DNA from: SKVR01 sp964453995
Lineage (GTDB): Bacteria; Bacteroidota; Bacteroidia; Bacteroidales; UBA7960
Length of the DNA stretch: 64,000 nucleotides
Direction of reading: 5' to 3'
NCBI GenBank assembly: GCA_964453995.1
Contig: CAYVQC010000001.1
Coordinates: 1 to 64,000 of the forward strand
Below the pieces are notes generated by a model, which was given only the letters and a program-made list of their open reading frames with translations, was not told the origin of the DNA and searched no databases. Position 1 is the stretch's first letter. Every line of letters starts with the position of its first letter. The position numbers and the translations under genes were made by a program. Shown here piece after piece: positions 1 to 8,448 of this stretch.

Positions 1-285
1 CTTTGCAACCACCTTGGCTTCAGTGGCAATAGATGCATGGTCGGTGCCAGGCACACAGCAGGCATTTTTTCCCTTCATACGTGCCCTGCGTACCAGCACA
101 TCCTGGATTGTATTATTGAGCTTGTGCCCCATGTGCACCACCCCGCTAATATTTGGCTGTGGAATGGTAATACAATAAGATTCCCGTTCATCGGGAACCG
201 ACCTGAAATATCCTTTTTCCATCCAATGTGCATACCACTTTTCTTCCGTTGATCCAGGAGAGTATTGCTTGGGAAGTTCTTTCAT
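1..285 (-). CDS. valS: Valine--tRNA ligase, N-terminal part (runs off the window)
   Basis: This is the first 95 codons of an aminoacyl-tRNA synthetase that charges tRNA-Val in the cytoplasm. Read on the minus strand it begins MKELPKQYSPGSTEEKWYAHW and continues with the class I synthetase segment IPQPNISGVVHMGHKLNNT, where HMGH is the ATP-binding HIGH signature. It then runs through QDVLVRRARMKG to PGTDHASIATE, which is the ValS rather than the IleS or LeuS pattern. The frame is open to base 1, so the gene is truncated only by the window edge. The start is the ATG at 283-285. A Bacteroidota -7 element (TATCTTTG) lies about 110 nt upstream. Confidence 0.93.
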   Translation of the reverse strand, partial: MKELPKQYSPGSTEEKWYAHWMEKGYFRSVPDERESYCITIPQPNISGVVHMGHKLNNTIQDVLVRRARMKGKNACCVPGTDHASIATEAKVVAK

Positions 286-606
286 TTTGCGTTGATTTTA
301 TAATTCTATTTCTGAAAAATATTTTGCTCTGTGGAATTGATCTCTTCAATTTGATTTGATCTTAGAAATAACATTAAACCATCTCGTAATCCAGCCCGCA
401 AAGATAGTCAGATAATTTTTTGTGAAAAAGATGAATGCAGTTTTATATTCATGGCAGGCATAAATATAAAAACAGCAGAACAAAAGACCTGGAAAGATAT
501 ACTTTTTTCTCTCTTTTGATGTTATATTTGGGATCACACGGTTAGCCATTTTGAATTTCTTTATGCAACGGCTCCATCGGTACAAAACTGTTAATTTATA
601 GAAGCA
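286..606. other. Divergent intergenic region valS / CAP protein
   Basis: This AT-rich stretch separates the divergent valS and CAP-domain genes. It holds a TAnnTTTG match for valS at 399-406. A 79-codon minus-strand open frame at 346-585 overlaps that promoter and resembles no family I know, so I do not call it a gene. I see no RNA gene or repeat. Confidence 0.5.
399..406 (-). promoter_or_regulatory. Probable valS promoter, -7 element
   Basis: The minus strand reads TATCTTTG, a full match to the Bacteroidota -7 consensus TAnnTTTG. No good TTG box is visible 19 nt upstream. The implied transcript start near 392 gives a leader of about 105 nt. Confidence 0.4.
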
Positions 607-1365
607 ATGAAATCGATCATTCCCAAGCGAATACTTTTCGGTCCGATAATCCTGTTATGCTTTTTTCTGTTTCTGAATAAAGTTTCGGCACAGCAGGGAG
701 AACCTCTCCATCTGCAAAATTTCGACAATTTTTCTAATGAAGAATATGCCGCCTACCTGGAAGCTGACGGATGGCCGGTGGAGAAACTCAATACCGGCAA
801 AGATGCCGACTATCTTAGTGACGAGGAAAAAAACCTTATCCTGGCCCATAACCTCATCCGTCATGATCCGGCTAAATTTTCAAAATTGTATGTGTACCCG
901 CGATTTCAGTATTTCAGAGGTACTTTATACGCTGCTCCCGAAATCATCCCTCTGCGCACCCGTGAAGGTATTGAAGCGGTAAGAGAATTGTACCTTGAAC
1001 TGCTGGAAACAGAACCTTTGCCCTTGTTTTATCCTTCCAAAGGCATGAGTAAAGCTGCAGCCGACCATGCTATGTATATGAAAAGAACCGGTACTGCCAG
1101 CCATGAAGGAAAAGGAGGAGCCGGAGCCCGCGTAAACCGATACGGGAAATGGATAAAAGGACTTGCTGAAAATCTGGCATGGGGAATTTCCAACAGCCAT
1201 GAAACCGTGGTAAACCTAATGATCGATGATGGAGTAGGAGGGAGAGGCCACCGGAGAAACATCCTCTCGCCCGAGTACACCAAAATTGGTGTAGCCATCG
1301 ACAAACATCCGCGAATGACCATATCTTATGTGATGAAATATGCTGTGGATTTTGAGGAGAGGTAA
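607..1365 (+). CDS. Secreted CAP-domain (SCP/PR-1-like) protein
   Basis: The 252-residue protein opens with a signal peptide (hydrophobic run from about residue 9 to 28, ending VSAQQ), so it is exported. The C-terminal two thirds form a CAP domain: ADHAMYMKRTGTASHEG carries the conserved His-Glu segment, ENLAWG follows, and then GHRRNILSPEYTKIGVAI, which is the classic G-H-R-x-N-[IL] signature. Bacterial CAP proteins are extracytoplasmic and mostly of unknown substrate. An N-terminal segment of about 70 residues precedes the domain. The gene stands alone between valS and a convergent DUF4199 gene. Confidence 0.85.
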   Translation: MKSIIPKRILFGPIILLCFFLFLNKVSAQQGEPLHLQNFDNFSNEEYAAYLEADGWPVEKLNTGKDADYLSDEEKNLILAHNLIRHDPAKFSKLYVYPRFQYFRGTLYAAPEIIPLRTREGIEAVRELYLELLETEPLPLFYPSKGMSKAAADHAMYMKRTGTASHEGKGGAGARVNRYGKWIKGLAENLAWGISNSHETVVNLMIDDGVGGRGHRRNILSPEYTKIGVAIDKHPRMTISYVMKYAVDFEER

Positions 1366-1575
1366 ATGCCGAATTTCCAAAGAGACAGTGTACCTTATTA
1401 TTTATTCTTTACAACGCTCAGCCAACCCACTCTTAGAAATTGTAATGTCCGGTAACGTTTATGTTATAACAGATAGACAAAATAAGCAAGACTTATCGGA
1501 TAAATGGTAAAAAAAGGCGCTGAAGCTTTTATCGAGAGAATCAATTACCTGAGAATCCTGATGGCTAATAACAAC

Positions 1576-1613
1576 AAAAACCCGGCTACGCAAATTGGCA
1601 TAGCCGGGTTTTT
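1576..1613. terminator. Bidirectional intrinsic terminator
   Basis: An A-run, the stem CCCGGCTA, a 12-nt loop, the complementary TAGCCGGG and a T-run form a strong hairpin usable from both strands. It sits between the convergent CAP-domain and DUF4199 genes. Confidence 0.85.
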
Positions 1614-1633
1614 TTCAAGAAAACCATTGGGTA

Positions 1634-2179
1634 CTAAACATCAAAAACTTCGGGTTTATTCTTTTTGATAAAAATAGCTGCAATCAATCCAATAATTGTA
1701 GCCTGTATTGCCCCGCCAAATATACTGCTGATCAGAAGTCCTGCCGGTGTAACAAAAAAGTATTGGATCCCCAGGACCATCTGCACCTCTTCATATGACA
1801 TTTCTGGGTTTTGCTGGTAAAGGTTCTTTTCAAGATGAACCCGGGCCTCTTCTACCAGCTCGGGTGATATGTATCCATACAGTAAAAACAAGAATATTCC
1901 GGTAATCACACCTGCAAGGGTTCCCACCAGTACCATATAGCCCAGGGCTTTTCCATAGGAAATATATCCACCCAACAGCTGGTTTCTGTAATTTACTGCT
2001 GCCCATGACAAACCAATAATAACAATTCCGATATTCAACCAGGTACCTATGCTGTTTTGCATTTGTCCCACTAAGTACAAAACCAATGTAAGCACAATGA
2101 CCACTGCCGATATCAGCAAAGCATGGTTGAGTGCAGGCTTAAACATGCCTGGATCTTTTTTCTCTTCCAGATTTTCCAT
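1634..2179 (-). CDS. DUF4199-type membrane protein
   Basis: This is a small integral membrane protein of about 181 residues with four predicted transmembrane helices. They start at about residues 18, 46 and 75 from the ATG, with the last near the C terminus (GLLISSIFGGAIQATIIGLIAAIF). A soluble segment between helices 3 and 4 contains QQNPEMSYEEV. Size, layout and the short Lys-rich tail match DUF4199 proteins, which are common in Bacteroidota and have no known function. An upstream GTG at 2219-2221 extends the frame by 14 residues. I prefer the ATG at 2177-2179 because it begins the conserved acidic N terminus. Confidence 0.75.
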   Translation of the reverse strand: MENLEEKKDPGMFKPALNHALLISAVVIVLTLVLYLVGQMQNSIGTWLNIGIVIIGLSWAAVNYRNQLLGGYISYGKALGYMVLVGTLAGVITGIFLFLLYGYISPELVEEARVHLEKNLYQQNPEMSYEEVQMVLGIQYFFVTPAGLLISSIFGGAIQATIIGLIAAIFIKKNKPEVFDV

Positions 2180-2241
2180 TTTGGTAAGTTTTTGTGATGA
2201 ATTAGGTTTAGTTAAAAACACTGAAATTGGAATTTTGTGTA

Positions 2242-2249
2242 CAAAAGTA
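2242..2249 (-). promoter_or_regulatory. Probable promoter -7 element of the DUF4199 gene
   Basis: The minus strand reads TACTTTTG, matching TAnnTTTG. It implies transcription from about base 2235 with a leader of about 56 nt to the ATG at 2179. The -33 box is not clear. Confidence 0.4.
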
Positions 2250-2434
2250 AGTAAACTTAATACAATTCATGTTTGCATATTGTTAAAATATAACATTCAC
2301 CATCAAATATCATCTTATATGATCTTTGTTCATATACAACAGCAGGTACACCTGAAGTATACTCCTGATCATCAGTTGCGTAATTGTCGCAGCATGAGCA
2401 AATTGCTTCAATTTCAAAAAAGTTACCAGATATC

Positions 2435-2464
2435 TTGTCAACTCAGCAATTTTTTATACTTTTG
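2435..2464 (+). promoter_or_regulatory. SRP RNA promoter (TTG-N19-TACTTTTG)
   Basis: TTG at 2435-2437 is followed by exactly 19 nt and TACTTTTG at 2457-2464. This matches the Bacteroidota sigma factor consensus at both boxes with ideal spacing. The predicted start near 2470 coincides with the first base of the SRP RNA terminal stem. Confidence 0.8.
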
Positions 2465-2469
2465 CACTC

Positions 2470-2567
2470 GCAAGTCTGGTACGACCAGCTCCTGCTGAAC
2501 TCCCCCAGGACCGGAAGGTAGCAAGGGTAGGCGGTCGTAGCGGTGCGATGCCAGGCTTGCTTTTTTT
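2470..2567 (+). ncRNA. ffs: Signal recognition particle RNA (4.5S-like)
   Basis: This RNA scaffolds the signal recognition particle that targets nascent membrane and secreted proteins. The closing stem pairs GCAAGTCTGG (2470-2479) with CCAGGCTTGC (2551-2560). The apical part carries the diagnostic domain IV sequence: CCAGGACCGGAAGGTAGCA, with the GGAA tetraloop and the asymmetric loop that binds Ffh. A run of seven T at 2561-2567 directly follows the stem and serves as terminator. Length (about 95 nt) fits the short bacterial type. Its own strong promoter lies immediately upstream, and transaldolase starts about 30 nt downstream. Confidence 0.93.
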
Positions 2568-2598
2568 ATGATCAGTACTCACCTAAAAATAATTCCCT

Positions 2599-3246
2599 AT
2601 GAAATTTTTTATCGACACTGCCAACCTTGACCAAATCAGGGAGGCCAACGAACTTGGCATTCTTGACGGCGTAACCACCAATCCTTCTCTCATGGCCAAA
2701 GAAGGCATAAAAGGACATGACAGGGTGATGCAACATTATATTGACATCTGCAATATTGTTGATGGCGATGTAAGTGCAGAAGTAATTGCCACCGACTTTG
2801 ATGGCATCGTAAAAGAAGGGGAGGCCCTTGCCGCTCTGCACGATCAGATCGTGGTGAAAGTACCAATGATTAAAGAAGGGGTAAAAGCCATAAGGTATTT
2901 TGCCAATAAAGGCATCCGTACCAATTGTACCCTGGTTTTCTCTGCCGGTCAGGCTATACTGGCTGCCAAAGCAGGCGCATCCTATGTTTCGCCTTTTATG
3001 GGAAGGCTAGATGATATTTCATATGATGGGGTGGAACTGATTCAACAGATCACCAATATTTATGCAATTCACGGATTCAGCACCGAAGTTCTTGCTGCCA
3101 GCATAAGAAGCAGTATTCATATTGTAAAATGTGCCGAAGCGGGAGCAGATGTGGTAACCTGTCCGTTGGATCCCATTCTGGGTCTTTTAAAACACCCCTT
3201 AACCGATATTGGACTGGAGAAATTCCTGGCAGATCACAATAAGTAA
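2599..3246 (+). CDS. Transaldolase / fructose-6-phosphate aldolase family protein
   Basis: This 215-residue cytoplasmic class I aldolase belongs to the short transaldolase group (TalC/Fsa, TIGR00875 type). Visible signatures are the start FIDTANLDQI, GVTTNPSLMAKEG at residues 24-36, and VVKVPM with the Schiff-base lysine at about residue 87. Also present are TNCTLVFSAGQA and SPFMGRLDD. It would move a dihydroxyacetone unit between sugar phosphates in the non-oxidative pentose phosphate pathway, or act as a fructose-6-phosphate aldolase. Sequence alone does not settle which. The gene follows the SRP RNA terminator and is closed by its own hairpin. Confidence 0.9.
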   Translation: MKFFIDTANLDQIREANELGILDGVTTNPSLMAKEGIKGHDRVMQHYIDICNIVDGDVSAEVIATDFDGIVKEGEALAALHDQIVVKVPMIKEGVKAIRYFANKGIRTNCTLVFSAGQAILAAKAGASYVSPFMGRLDDISYDGVELIQQITNIYAIHGFSTEVLAASIRSSIHIVKCAEAGADVVTCPLDPILGLLKHPLTDIGLEKFLADHNK

Positions 3247-3267
3247 ATATCCTTTGAAAAGATTCTG

Positions 3268-3316
3268 AAAGGTCACTAAAACGCACTTACCCTTTTTGTG
3301 TGCTTTAGTGACCTTT
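3268..3316 (+). terminator. Intrinsic terminator after transaldolase
   Basis: The arm AAAGGTCACTAAA (3268-3280) pairs with TTTAGTGACCTTT (3304-3316). An additional imperfect inner stem and a T-rich 3' end follow. Confidence 0.8.
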
Positions 3317-3467
3317 TATTATTATATTCGCATCGATTCATCTGCCAGGGGTACTCGTTGTTTTTTTGCTCCCAAAGCCCCAAACCGCAACAAAGAACAC
3401 TTTTTCTTGTTAAAAGGAAAATAATTTATAAAACAAAGTATTGCTAATTGATAAAACCTAGGGAATA

Positions 3468-4856
3468 ATGAATAAAAAAGTCTTTTTTGCCCTGCTTGCC
3501 ATGGTGTTTTCCTTCTCCTTATCCGATGCAATGGTAAGGGAAGACCGGGTGAGCCAATTGGTAGCAGAAAATCCGGGAAAGGAATTTCTGGTATATAAAT
3601 TTGATATCAAGGAGCAAATTGCCGCCCCCTCACTACGCCGAACACAAAGGGCTTTTGAAGATGCAGATTCCCTTGGCGCCGATGTTATTCTCATTCATAT
3701 GAATACCTACGGCGGCCAGGTGGATGTAGCCGATTCTATCCGCACACGCATTATGCAATCGCGCATCCCTGTAATGGTATTTATTGATAACAATGCAGCC
3801 TCTGCCGGTGCATTGATCTCTATTGCCACCGACCGCATATATATGCGCCCCGGCGCTAATATTGGTGCTGCTACCGTAGTAGACCAAACAGGGGAGGTAG
3901 TAGCCGACAAGTTCCAGTCGTACATGAGGTCAATGATGCGCTCTACGGCGGAAGCCAAAGACAGAGATCCCGATATTGCCCAGGCAATGGTAGATCCATC
4001 CGTTGAAATTGAAGGGGTAATTGAGGAAGGTAAGGTGTTAACTTTTACTGCCTCAGAAGCTTTGCGCTGGGGTTTCAGCGAAGGTACCGCCGAAAATATT
4101 GAAGAAGTTATGAGCCAGGCCGGAATGGAAGATTACACCCTGGTAGAACAAGAACTAACCACCATGGACAAGATCATCAACTTCCTGATTCATCCGGTGG
4201 TGAGTGGGCTGCTGATTATGATGATTCTTGGGGGTATCTATTTCGAGCTGCAAACACCGGGGGTAGGTTTCCCCATTTTGCTGGCTGTTTTTGCAGCGAT
4301 GCTTTATTTTGCTCCATTGTATCTTGAAGGACTGGCAAGCTATTGGGAGGTAATCCTGTTTCTGCTGGGGTTAGTTTTGCTGGCGGTAGAGATTTTTGCC
4401 ATTCCCGGTTTCGGAGTGGCAGGCATCCTGGGTATCACATTTATGGTATCAGGGCTGGCACTGGCCATGGTAGGCAACCAGGGACCTGATTTTACCGGAG
4501 TTCCTCTTTCTGATGTGGGCCAGGCATTCCTGATTGTCATCATCGCTTTTTTCCTTTCCCTTACTACTTCATTTTACCTGGGAGCAAAATTGATCACTTC
4601 CAGGGGGCGCCTGGGCAACACATTGGCACTAAATACCATCCAGGATACCTCGCAGGGTTATTCTTCCGTTGATATAAAAATGAAGGATTTGCAGGGGAAA
4701 ACCGGTACTGCCTATACCATGTTGAGGCCCAGCGGAAAAGTTGAGATTGATGATGATATTTACGATGCCATAGCGCTTACAGGCTATATTGATAAAGGAG
4801 AACCCGTAAAAGTAGTTAAATATGAAACCTCTTCGGTCTTTGTGGTGAAGGCCTAA
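3468..4856 (+). CDS. NfeD-family membrane serine protease (ClpP-class)
   Basis: The 462-residue protein has a signal peptide, then a ClpP/crotonase-fold protease domain (residues about 40-220). Its nucleophile serine is probably Ser112 in NNAASAGALIS, and the partner lysine is a candidate at about 148 (VADKF). Four to five transmembrane helices follow (about 235-390). A C-terminal OB-fold NfeD domain (about 400-462) starts at the segment LQGKTGTAYTMLRPSGKV, which is typical of the long NfeD1b form. Family members cleave membrane proteins such as stomatins in the envelope. No stomatin/SPFH gene is adjacent here. The gene heads a same-strand run with the macro-domain and NAD salvage genes (13 nt to the next start). 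Confidence 0.88.
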   Translation: MNKKVFFALLAMVFSFSLSDAMVREDRVSQLVAENPGKEFLVYKFDIKEQIAAPSLRRTQRAFEDADSLGADVILIHMNTYGGQVDVADSIRTRIMQSRIPVMVFIDNNAASAGALISIATDRIYMRPGANIGAATVVDQTGEVVADKFQSYMRSMMRSTAEAKDRDPDIAQAMVDPSVEIEGVIEEGKVLTFTASEALRWGFSEGTAENIEEVMSQAGMEDYTLVEQELTTMDKIINFLIHPVVSGLLIMMILGGIYFELQTPGVGFPILLAVFAAMLYFAPLYLEGLASYWEVILFLLGLVLLAVEIFAIPGFGVAGILGITFMVSGLALAMVGNQGPDFTGVPLSDVGQAFLIVIIAFFLSLTTSFYLGAKLITSRGRLGNTLALNTIQDTSQGYSSVDIKMKDLQGKTGTAYTMLRPSGKVEIDDDIYDAIALTGYIDKGEPVKVVKYETSSVFVVKA

Positions 4857-4869
4857 AAAAAAAGCAAAA

Positions 4870-5406
4870 ATGGAAAAAGAGCAGATATTGAACGGAACAG
4901 TCTGCCTCGAAGTGAGTAAGGGAGACATTGTACAACAGAAGGATATGGATGCTATTGTGAATGCAGCCAATGCTTTTTTACGGATTGGCGGCGGTGTGGC
5001 AGGAGCCATACATAAGGCAGCAGGCCCTGAGCTGGAAAAGGAGGCAGTAAAAAAGGGTCCCATCAAACCCGGCGAAGCCGTTATTACCAAAGCCTACAAT
5101 CTTCCCAACAAGCATGTTATACATGTTTTGGGTCCGGTCTATAACCGCGATGTACCTCACGATGTTTACCTGGCCCGGTGCTACACCAGCGCCCTCGAAT
5201 TATGTGAGGAATACAAACTCAGCAGTATTGCTTTCCCTGCCGTTTCTACCGGTGCATTCGGCTATCCGGTAGAGGAAGCCGCACCCATTGCCATTAATGC
5301 TATTTACAACAAAATGCCGCAATTGAAGCACGTAAAAAGAATAAGAATGGTTGTTTTCAATGAGCATGATTATAATGAACACATCAAAGTCCTTAAGCAG
5401 CTTTAA
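4870..5406 (+). CDS. Macro-domain protein (ADP-ribose / O-acetyl-ADP-ribose hydrolase family)
   Basis: This 178-residue single-domain cytoplasmic protein has all macro-domain landmarks. KGDI is at about residues 17-20, and the ribose-binding NAANAFLRIGGGVAGAIHKAAG at 31-52. The phosphate loop FPAVSTGAFGYP comes near residue 120. The NAAN and GGGVAGAIH motifs place it with the MacroD-type hydrolases that remove ADP-ribose from acyl or protein adducts. It sits 13 nt after nfeD and 16 nt before pncB, so co-transcription with NAD salvage genes is likely. That fits recycling of NAD-derived ADP-ribose adducts. The exact substrate is not readable from sequence. Confidence 0.9.
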   Translation: MEKEQILNGTVCLEVSKGDIVQQKDMDAIVNAANAFLRIGGGVAGAIHKAAGPELEKEAVKKGPIKPGEAVITKAYNLPNKHVIHVLGPVYNRDVPHDVYLARCYTSALELCEEYKLSSIAFPAVSTGAFGYPVEEAAPIAINAIYNKMPQLKHVKRIRMVVFNEHDYNEHIKVLKQL

Positions 5407-5422
5407 GACAAACACTTAAACA

Positions 5423-6847
5423 ATGATCTATTCAACACAGGTATCACCCCTTTATACTGATCTTTACCAATTAACAATGGCCCAGGCCTACTTCCAGAAT
5501 GGAATGCACCAGACCAGGGCAGGCTTTGATTATTTCTTTCGCAAAATCCCTTTTAAAGGTGGCTACGTTGTTTTTGCCGGTTTACAGGAACTGCTGCATA
5601 TGATCAGCGATATGCGCTTTGTATCATCAGAACTGGAATACCTCGCAGAATCTGGCTTCGATAAAAATTTCCTACGTTACCTGGAAGATTATTCCTTTAA
5701 GGGCAGCATATCAGCAGTAAGAGAAGGAGATGTAGTGTTTCCCTTTGAACCCGTGGTGAGGGTGGAGGGTAACCTTGTGGAAGCCCAGCTGATTGAGACG
5801 CTTTTGCTTAACGTTCTGAATTTTCAATCGCTCATTGCCACAAAAGCCAGTCGTATACGCTATGCAGCAGGAAAAGGCACATTAACCGATTTTGGTTTAC
5901 GCAGGGCGCAATCTTTTGGAGGCTTACAGGCATCAAGAGCTGCCATTATCGGAGGCTTCGACAGCACATCCAATGTATTTGCAGCCAAGAAATACCATAT
6001 TCCCCATGCCGGTACCATGGCCCACAGCTTTATTGAATGCTTTGGCGATGAGGAGAATGCTTTCAGGGCTTATGCACAATCCTTTCCCGATAATTCCATT
6101 TTCCTGGTAGATACTTACAACACCCTCAACAGTGGGATTCCCAAGGCAATTATGGTGGCTAAGGAAATGAAAAATGAAGGAAAGAGCCTGAAAGGCATCC
6201 GCCTGGATTCGGGCGACCTTGCCTACCTTTCCAAAAAGGCAAGAGAAATGCTTGATGAAGAGGGATTGACCGATGTAAAGATCGTTGTTTCCAACCAGCT
6301 GGATGAATATGTAATTAAGAGTTTGCTGGAACAAAAAGCCCCCATCGACATTTTTGGCGTAGGAACCAGCCTGGTAACCGGCAAGCCTGATGCAGCCCTC
6401 GACGGGGTTTATAAACTGGCTTATGTTGATAAAAACCCTGTTTTGAAGATTTCTGATAACCTACAGAAAACCACTCTTCCGGGAAAGAAGAAAGTATTGC
6501 GATACTTCGATGAGCATGGCCTGTTTTATGCTGATGCTATTGTTCTTGCTGATGAGGTAGAACCTGCACGAATGATAAATCCTTTTGAAAAGCATAAATC
6601 GCTGGGGTTGAAAGACCTCAAATGCGAAGAGTTGTTCTACACAGCTATGAAGGACGGTAAGATCATGGGGCCCGATGAATCACCCCTTCAAATACATGAA
6701 AGGCTTAAAAAGAGGCTTCATTTACTCCCTGTTGAGCATCAGCGTTTCGATTTTCCGCATATTTATAAAGTAGGCATCAGTGAAAAGCTGCTTAAAATAA
6801 GGGACGAACTTCTTATGAAACATGAAGTAGGTAATGGAACCCTATGA
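5423..6847 (+). CDS. pncB: Nicotinate phosphoribosyltransferase
   Basis: This enzyme makes nicotinate mononucleotide from nicotinate and PRPP in the NAD salvage (Preiss-Handler) pathway. The 474-residue protein begins with the family signature SPLYTDLYQLTMAQAYF and carries FRKIPFKGGYVVFAGLQELL. Further motifs are the substrate-site segment DFGLRRAQS, GGFDSTSNV, HSFIECFGDE and the phosphate-binding LDSGDLAYLSKKAR. Length and motifs match the type found in Bacteroidota. The next gene, pncA, supplies its substrate, so the two form a functional unit. Confidence 0.93.
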   Translation: MIYSTQVSPLYTDLYQLTMAQAYFQNGMHQTRAGFDYFFRKIPFKGGYVVFAGLQELLHMISDMRFVSSELEYLAESGFDKNFLRYLEDYSFKGSISAVREGDVVFPFEPVVRVEGNLVEAQLIETLLLNVLNFQSLIATKASRIRYAAGKGTLTDFGLRRAQSFGGLQASRAAIIGGFDSTSNVFAAKKYHIPHAGTMAHSFIECFGDEENAFRAYAQSFPDNSIFLVDTYNTLNSGIPKAIMVAKEMKNEGKSLKGIRLDSGDLAYLSKKAREMLDEEGLTDVKIVVSNQLDEYVIKSLLEQKAPIDIFGVGTSLVTGKPDAALDGVYKLAYVDKNPVLKISDNLQKTTLPGKKKVLRYFDEHGLFYADAIVLADEVEPARMINPFEKHKSLGLKDLKCEELFYTAMKDGKIMGPDESPLQIHERLKKRLHLLPVEHQRFDFPHIYKVGISEKLLKIRDELLMKHEVGNGTL

Positions 6848-6880
6848 CGAAATTTCCAGGAACCTGAAAAATTAAATGGT

Positions 6881-7486
6881 ATGAAAGCTCTTATTCTTAT
6901 TGATGTGCAAAATGATTTTCTTCCTGGTGGGGCACTGGCAGTTCCCAATGGCGATGAGATCATTGATGTACTGAACCCTATACAAAACAAATTTCCACTG
7001 GTAGTAGCAACACAGGATTGGCATCCTGCCAGTCATGGCAGTTTTGCTTCCAACCATCCGGGCAAAGATCCCTTTTCTATGGGTAAGCTCGGCGGGCTCG
7101 ACCAGGTACTTTGGCCCGACCATTGCGTGCAGGGCAAGCCCGGTTCAGCATTTTCAGATCAACTGAATATGCTTGCCGTTGAAGCTATTTTCAGGAAGGG
7201 CACCGATCCTGAAATTGACTCATACAGTGGCTTTTTCGACAATGGCAAAAAAAAGGCAACCGGATTGGGTGATTACCTTAAGGGTAGGGGAGTGAACCAG
7301 GTTTTCCTGGGGGGACTTGCCGCCGACTTTTGTGTGGGATTTACCGCCGTCGATGCCCTTGAGCTGGGCTTTGAAACCTGGCTGATAGAAGATGCTACCC
7401 GCCCCATCGATCAAGAGGGTTGGAAAAAAATGAAAGCAGATATCATAGCAAAAGGGGGAAACATAATTTTTTCTGGCAGTTTATAA
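6881..7486 (+). CDS. pncA: Nicotinamidase
   Basis: The enzyme hydrolyses nicotinamide to nicotinate, the substrate of the upstream PncB. The 201-residue protein starts ALILIDVQNDFLPGG, giving the catalytic Asp at residue 8. The metal-site segment is TQDWHPASHGSF, the lysine lies in FRKGTD, and the nucleophile is Cys151 in ADFCVGFTA. These complete the isochorismatase-fold Asp-Lys-Cys triad. The gene lies 33 nt after pncB on the same strand, so the window encodes a complete two-step nicotinamide to nicotinate mononucleotide branch. The 3' end is followed within 9 nt by the start I favour for the next gene. Confidence 0.94.
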   Translation: MKALILIDVQNDFLPGGALAVPNGDEIIDVLNPIQNKFPLVVATQDWHPASHGSFASNHPGKDPFSMGKLGGLDQVLWPDHCVQGKPGSAFSDQLNMLAVEAIFRKGTDPEIDSYSGFFDNGKKKATGLGDYLKGRGVNQVFLGGLAADFCVGFTAVDALELGFETWLIEDATRPIDQEGWKKMKADIIAKGGNIIFSGSL

Positions 7487-7494
7487 TTCTTTCT

Positions 7495-8448
7495 ATGCGA
7501 ATCAGAAACCTTACCGTTTCCAACGCCCGGCTCACCGAGGGCAGTTACCATACCTTTACCATCCTCAAAACGGTTTCCTTCGGGGCCGACGATTCTTTTT
7601 TCGTAATGCAGGATCCCAACGGGTATAAGGTATTGATGCCTGCCTGCTTTTACGAAAAGTATGGCTTTGCTGCCGGACAAAAGATATTCTGTCGTGTTGA
7701 CCGCATCAATTGCAATGGAAGAATGTTCCTTGAGCCCATGCACCCGCATTACAAAGAAGGTGAAACTTATACTTTTGAACAGTTGGAAACCGGCACGCAA
7801 CAGAGCATTACCGGCGAAATGGAATATTTTGTAAAGGTGAGGGACGTGTTGGGATACAAATGGAGGGTAAGGGTATTTTCTGAAAAATACATTAATCCCG
7901 AAGCAAAATTTTTACAATGCAGGCTTGAGCGCATCAAAAAAGGAAAGTTATTTCTCAGCCTTCACAACGATAAACCGGTGATGGGAGGTTTGCACACCGG
8001 CAACATCTATCCATTTACAATCCTGGAAGACAAAGTGAACCCCCGCGATAATTTGGCATATTGGATCCTGGAAGACCATAACGGGAGGAAACACCTTTTG
8101 CGCAAAAAATACTATCTCCATTATTCATTAAAGCCGGGAAAAGAAATAAGGTGCAGGGTGGAGAAATTTACCAGTGAAGGTTATTTTTTCCTGGAGCCCG
8201 AAAACCCCTGGTACAAAGAAGGACAAGAATACGAATTCAATATCAGCGAAATCCAGAGACTTCATTTTTCTGATGGAAAAATGGAAGATGTGCTGGTGTT
8301 GGCTGACCCCCACGGAGAAGATATAAAGGTATTTATACCACCTGCTATGGTGAATGAGCTACAGGGAAAGCAAAAGGTAAGATGCAGGATAAAACGCATT
8401 CGCAAAAGCAGGATAGAACCGGAAATTACCGCAATATTATCTCCCTGA
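7495..8448 (+). CDS. Protein of unknown function with tandem OB/S1-like repeats
   Basis: I do not recognise a named family. An upstream ATG at 7420 lies inside pncA. The ATG at 7495, just after the pncA stop, gives a 317-residue protein starting MRIRNLTVSNARL and is the better start. It consists of two long units, each with a beta-rich segment (YHTFTILKTV or YPFTILEDKV), then CRV[DE]K or CRVDRI, then FLEPxxPxYKEGxxYxF. A partial third unit follows. The spacing and the RC+[IV]xxI pattern look like OB-fold or S1-type barrels, which suggests nucleic-acid binding. That remains an inference. The 3' end overlaps the convergent dciA-like gene by 23 nt. Confidence 0.65.
   Translation: MRIRNLTVSNARLTEGSYHTFTILKTVSFGADDSFFVMQDPNGYKVLMPACFYEKYGFAAGQKIFCRVDRINCNGRMFLEPMHPHYKEGETYTFEQLETGTQQSITGEMEYFVKVRDVLGYKWRVRVFSEKYINPEAKFLQCRLERIKKGKLFLSLHNDKPVMGGLHTGNIYPFTILEDKVNPRDNLAYWILEDHNGRKHLLRKKYYLHYSLKPGKEIRCRVEKFTSEGYFFLEPENPWYKEGQEYEFNISEIQRLHFSDGKMEDVLVLADPHGEDIKVFIPPAMVNELQGKQKVRCRIKRIRKSRIEPEITAILSP

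Noticed and set aside
346..585. 79-codon minus-strand open frame between valS and the CAP-domain gene
   Set aside because: It resembles no known family and overlaps the probable valS promoter. The composition is that of AT-rich intergenic DNA.
1504..1668. Short plus-strand frame starting at ATG 1504
   Set aside because: It runs straight through the strong terminator hairpin and into the antisense of the DUF4199 gene, so it is very likely not translated.
2180..2221. GTG start extending the DUF4199 protein by 14 residues
   Set aside because: It is too near the predicted transcription start, and the ATG at 2179 begins the conserved part.
2049..2498. 149-codon plus-strand frame
   Set aside because: It is antisense to the DUF4199 gene and runs into the SRP RNA promoter and gene.
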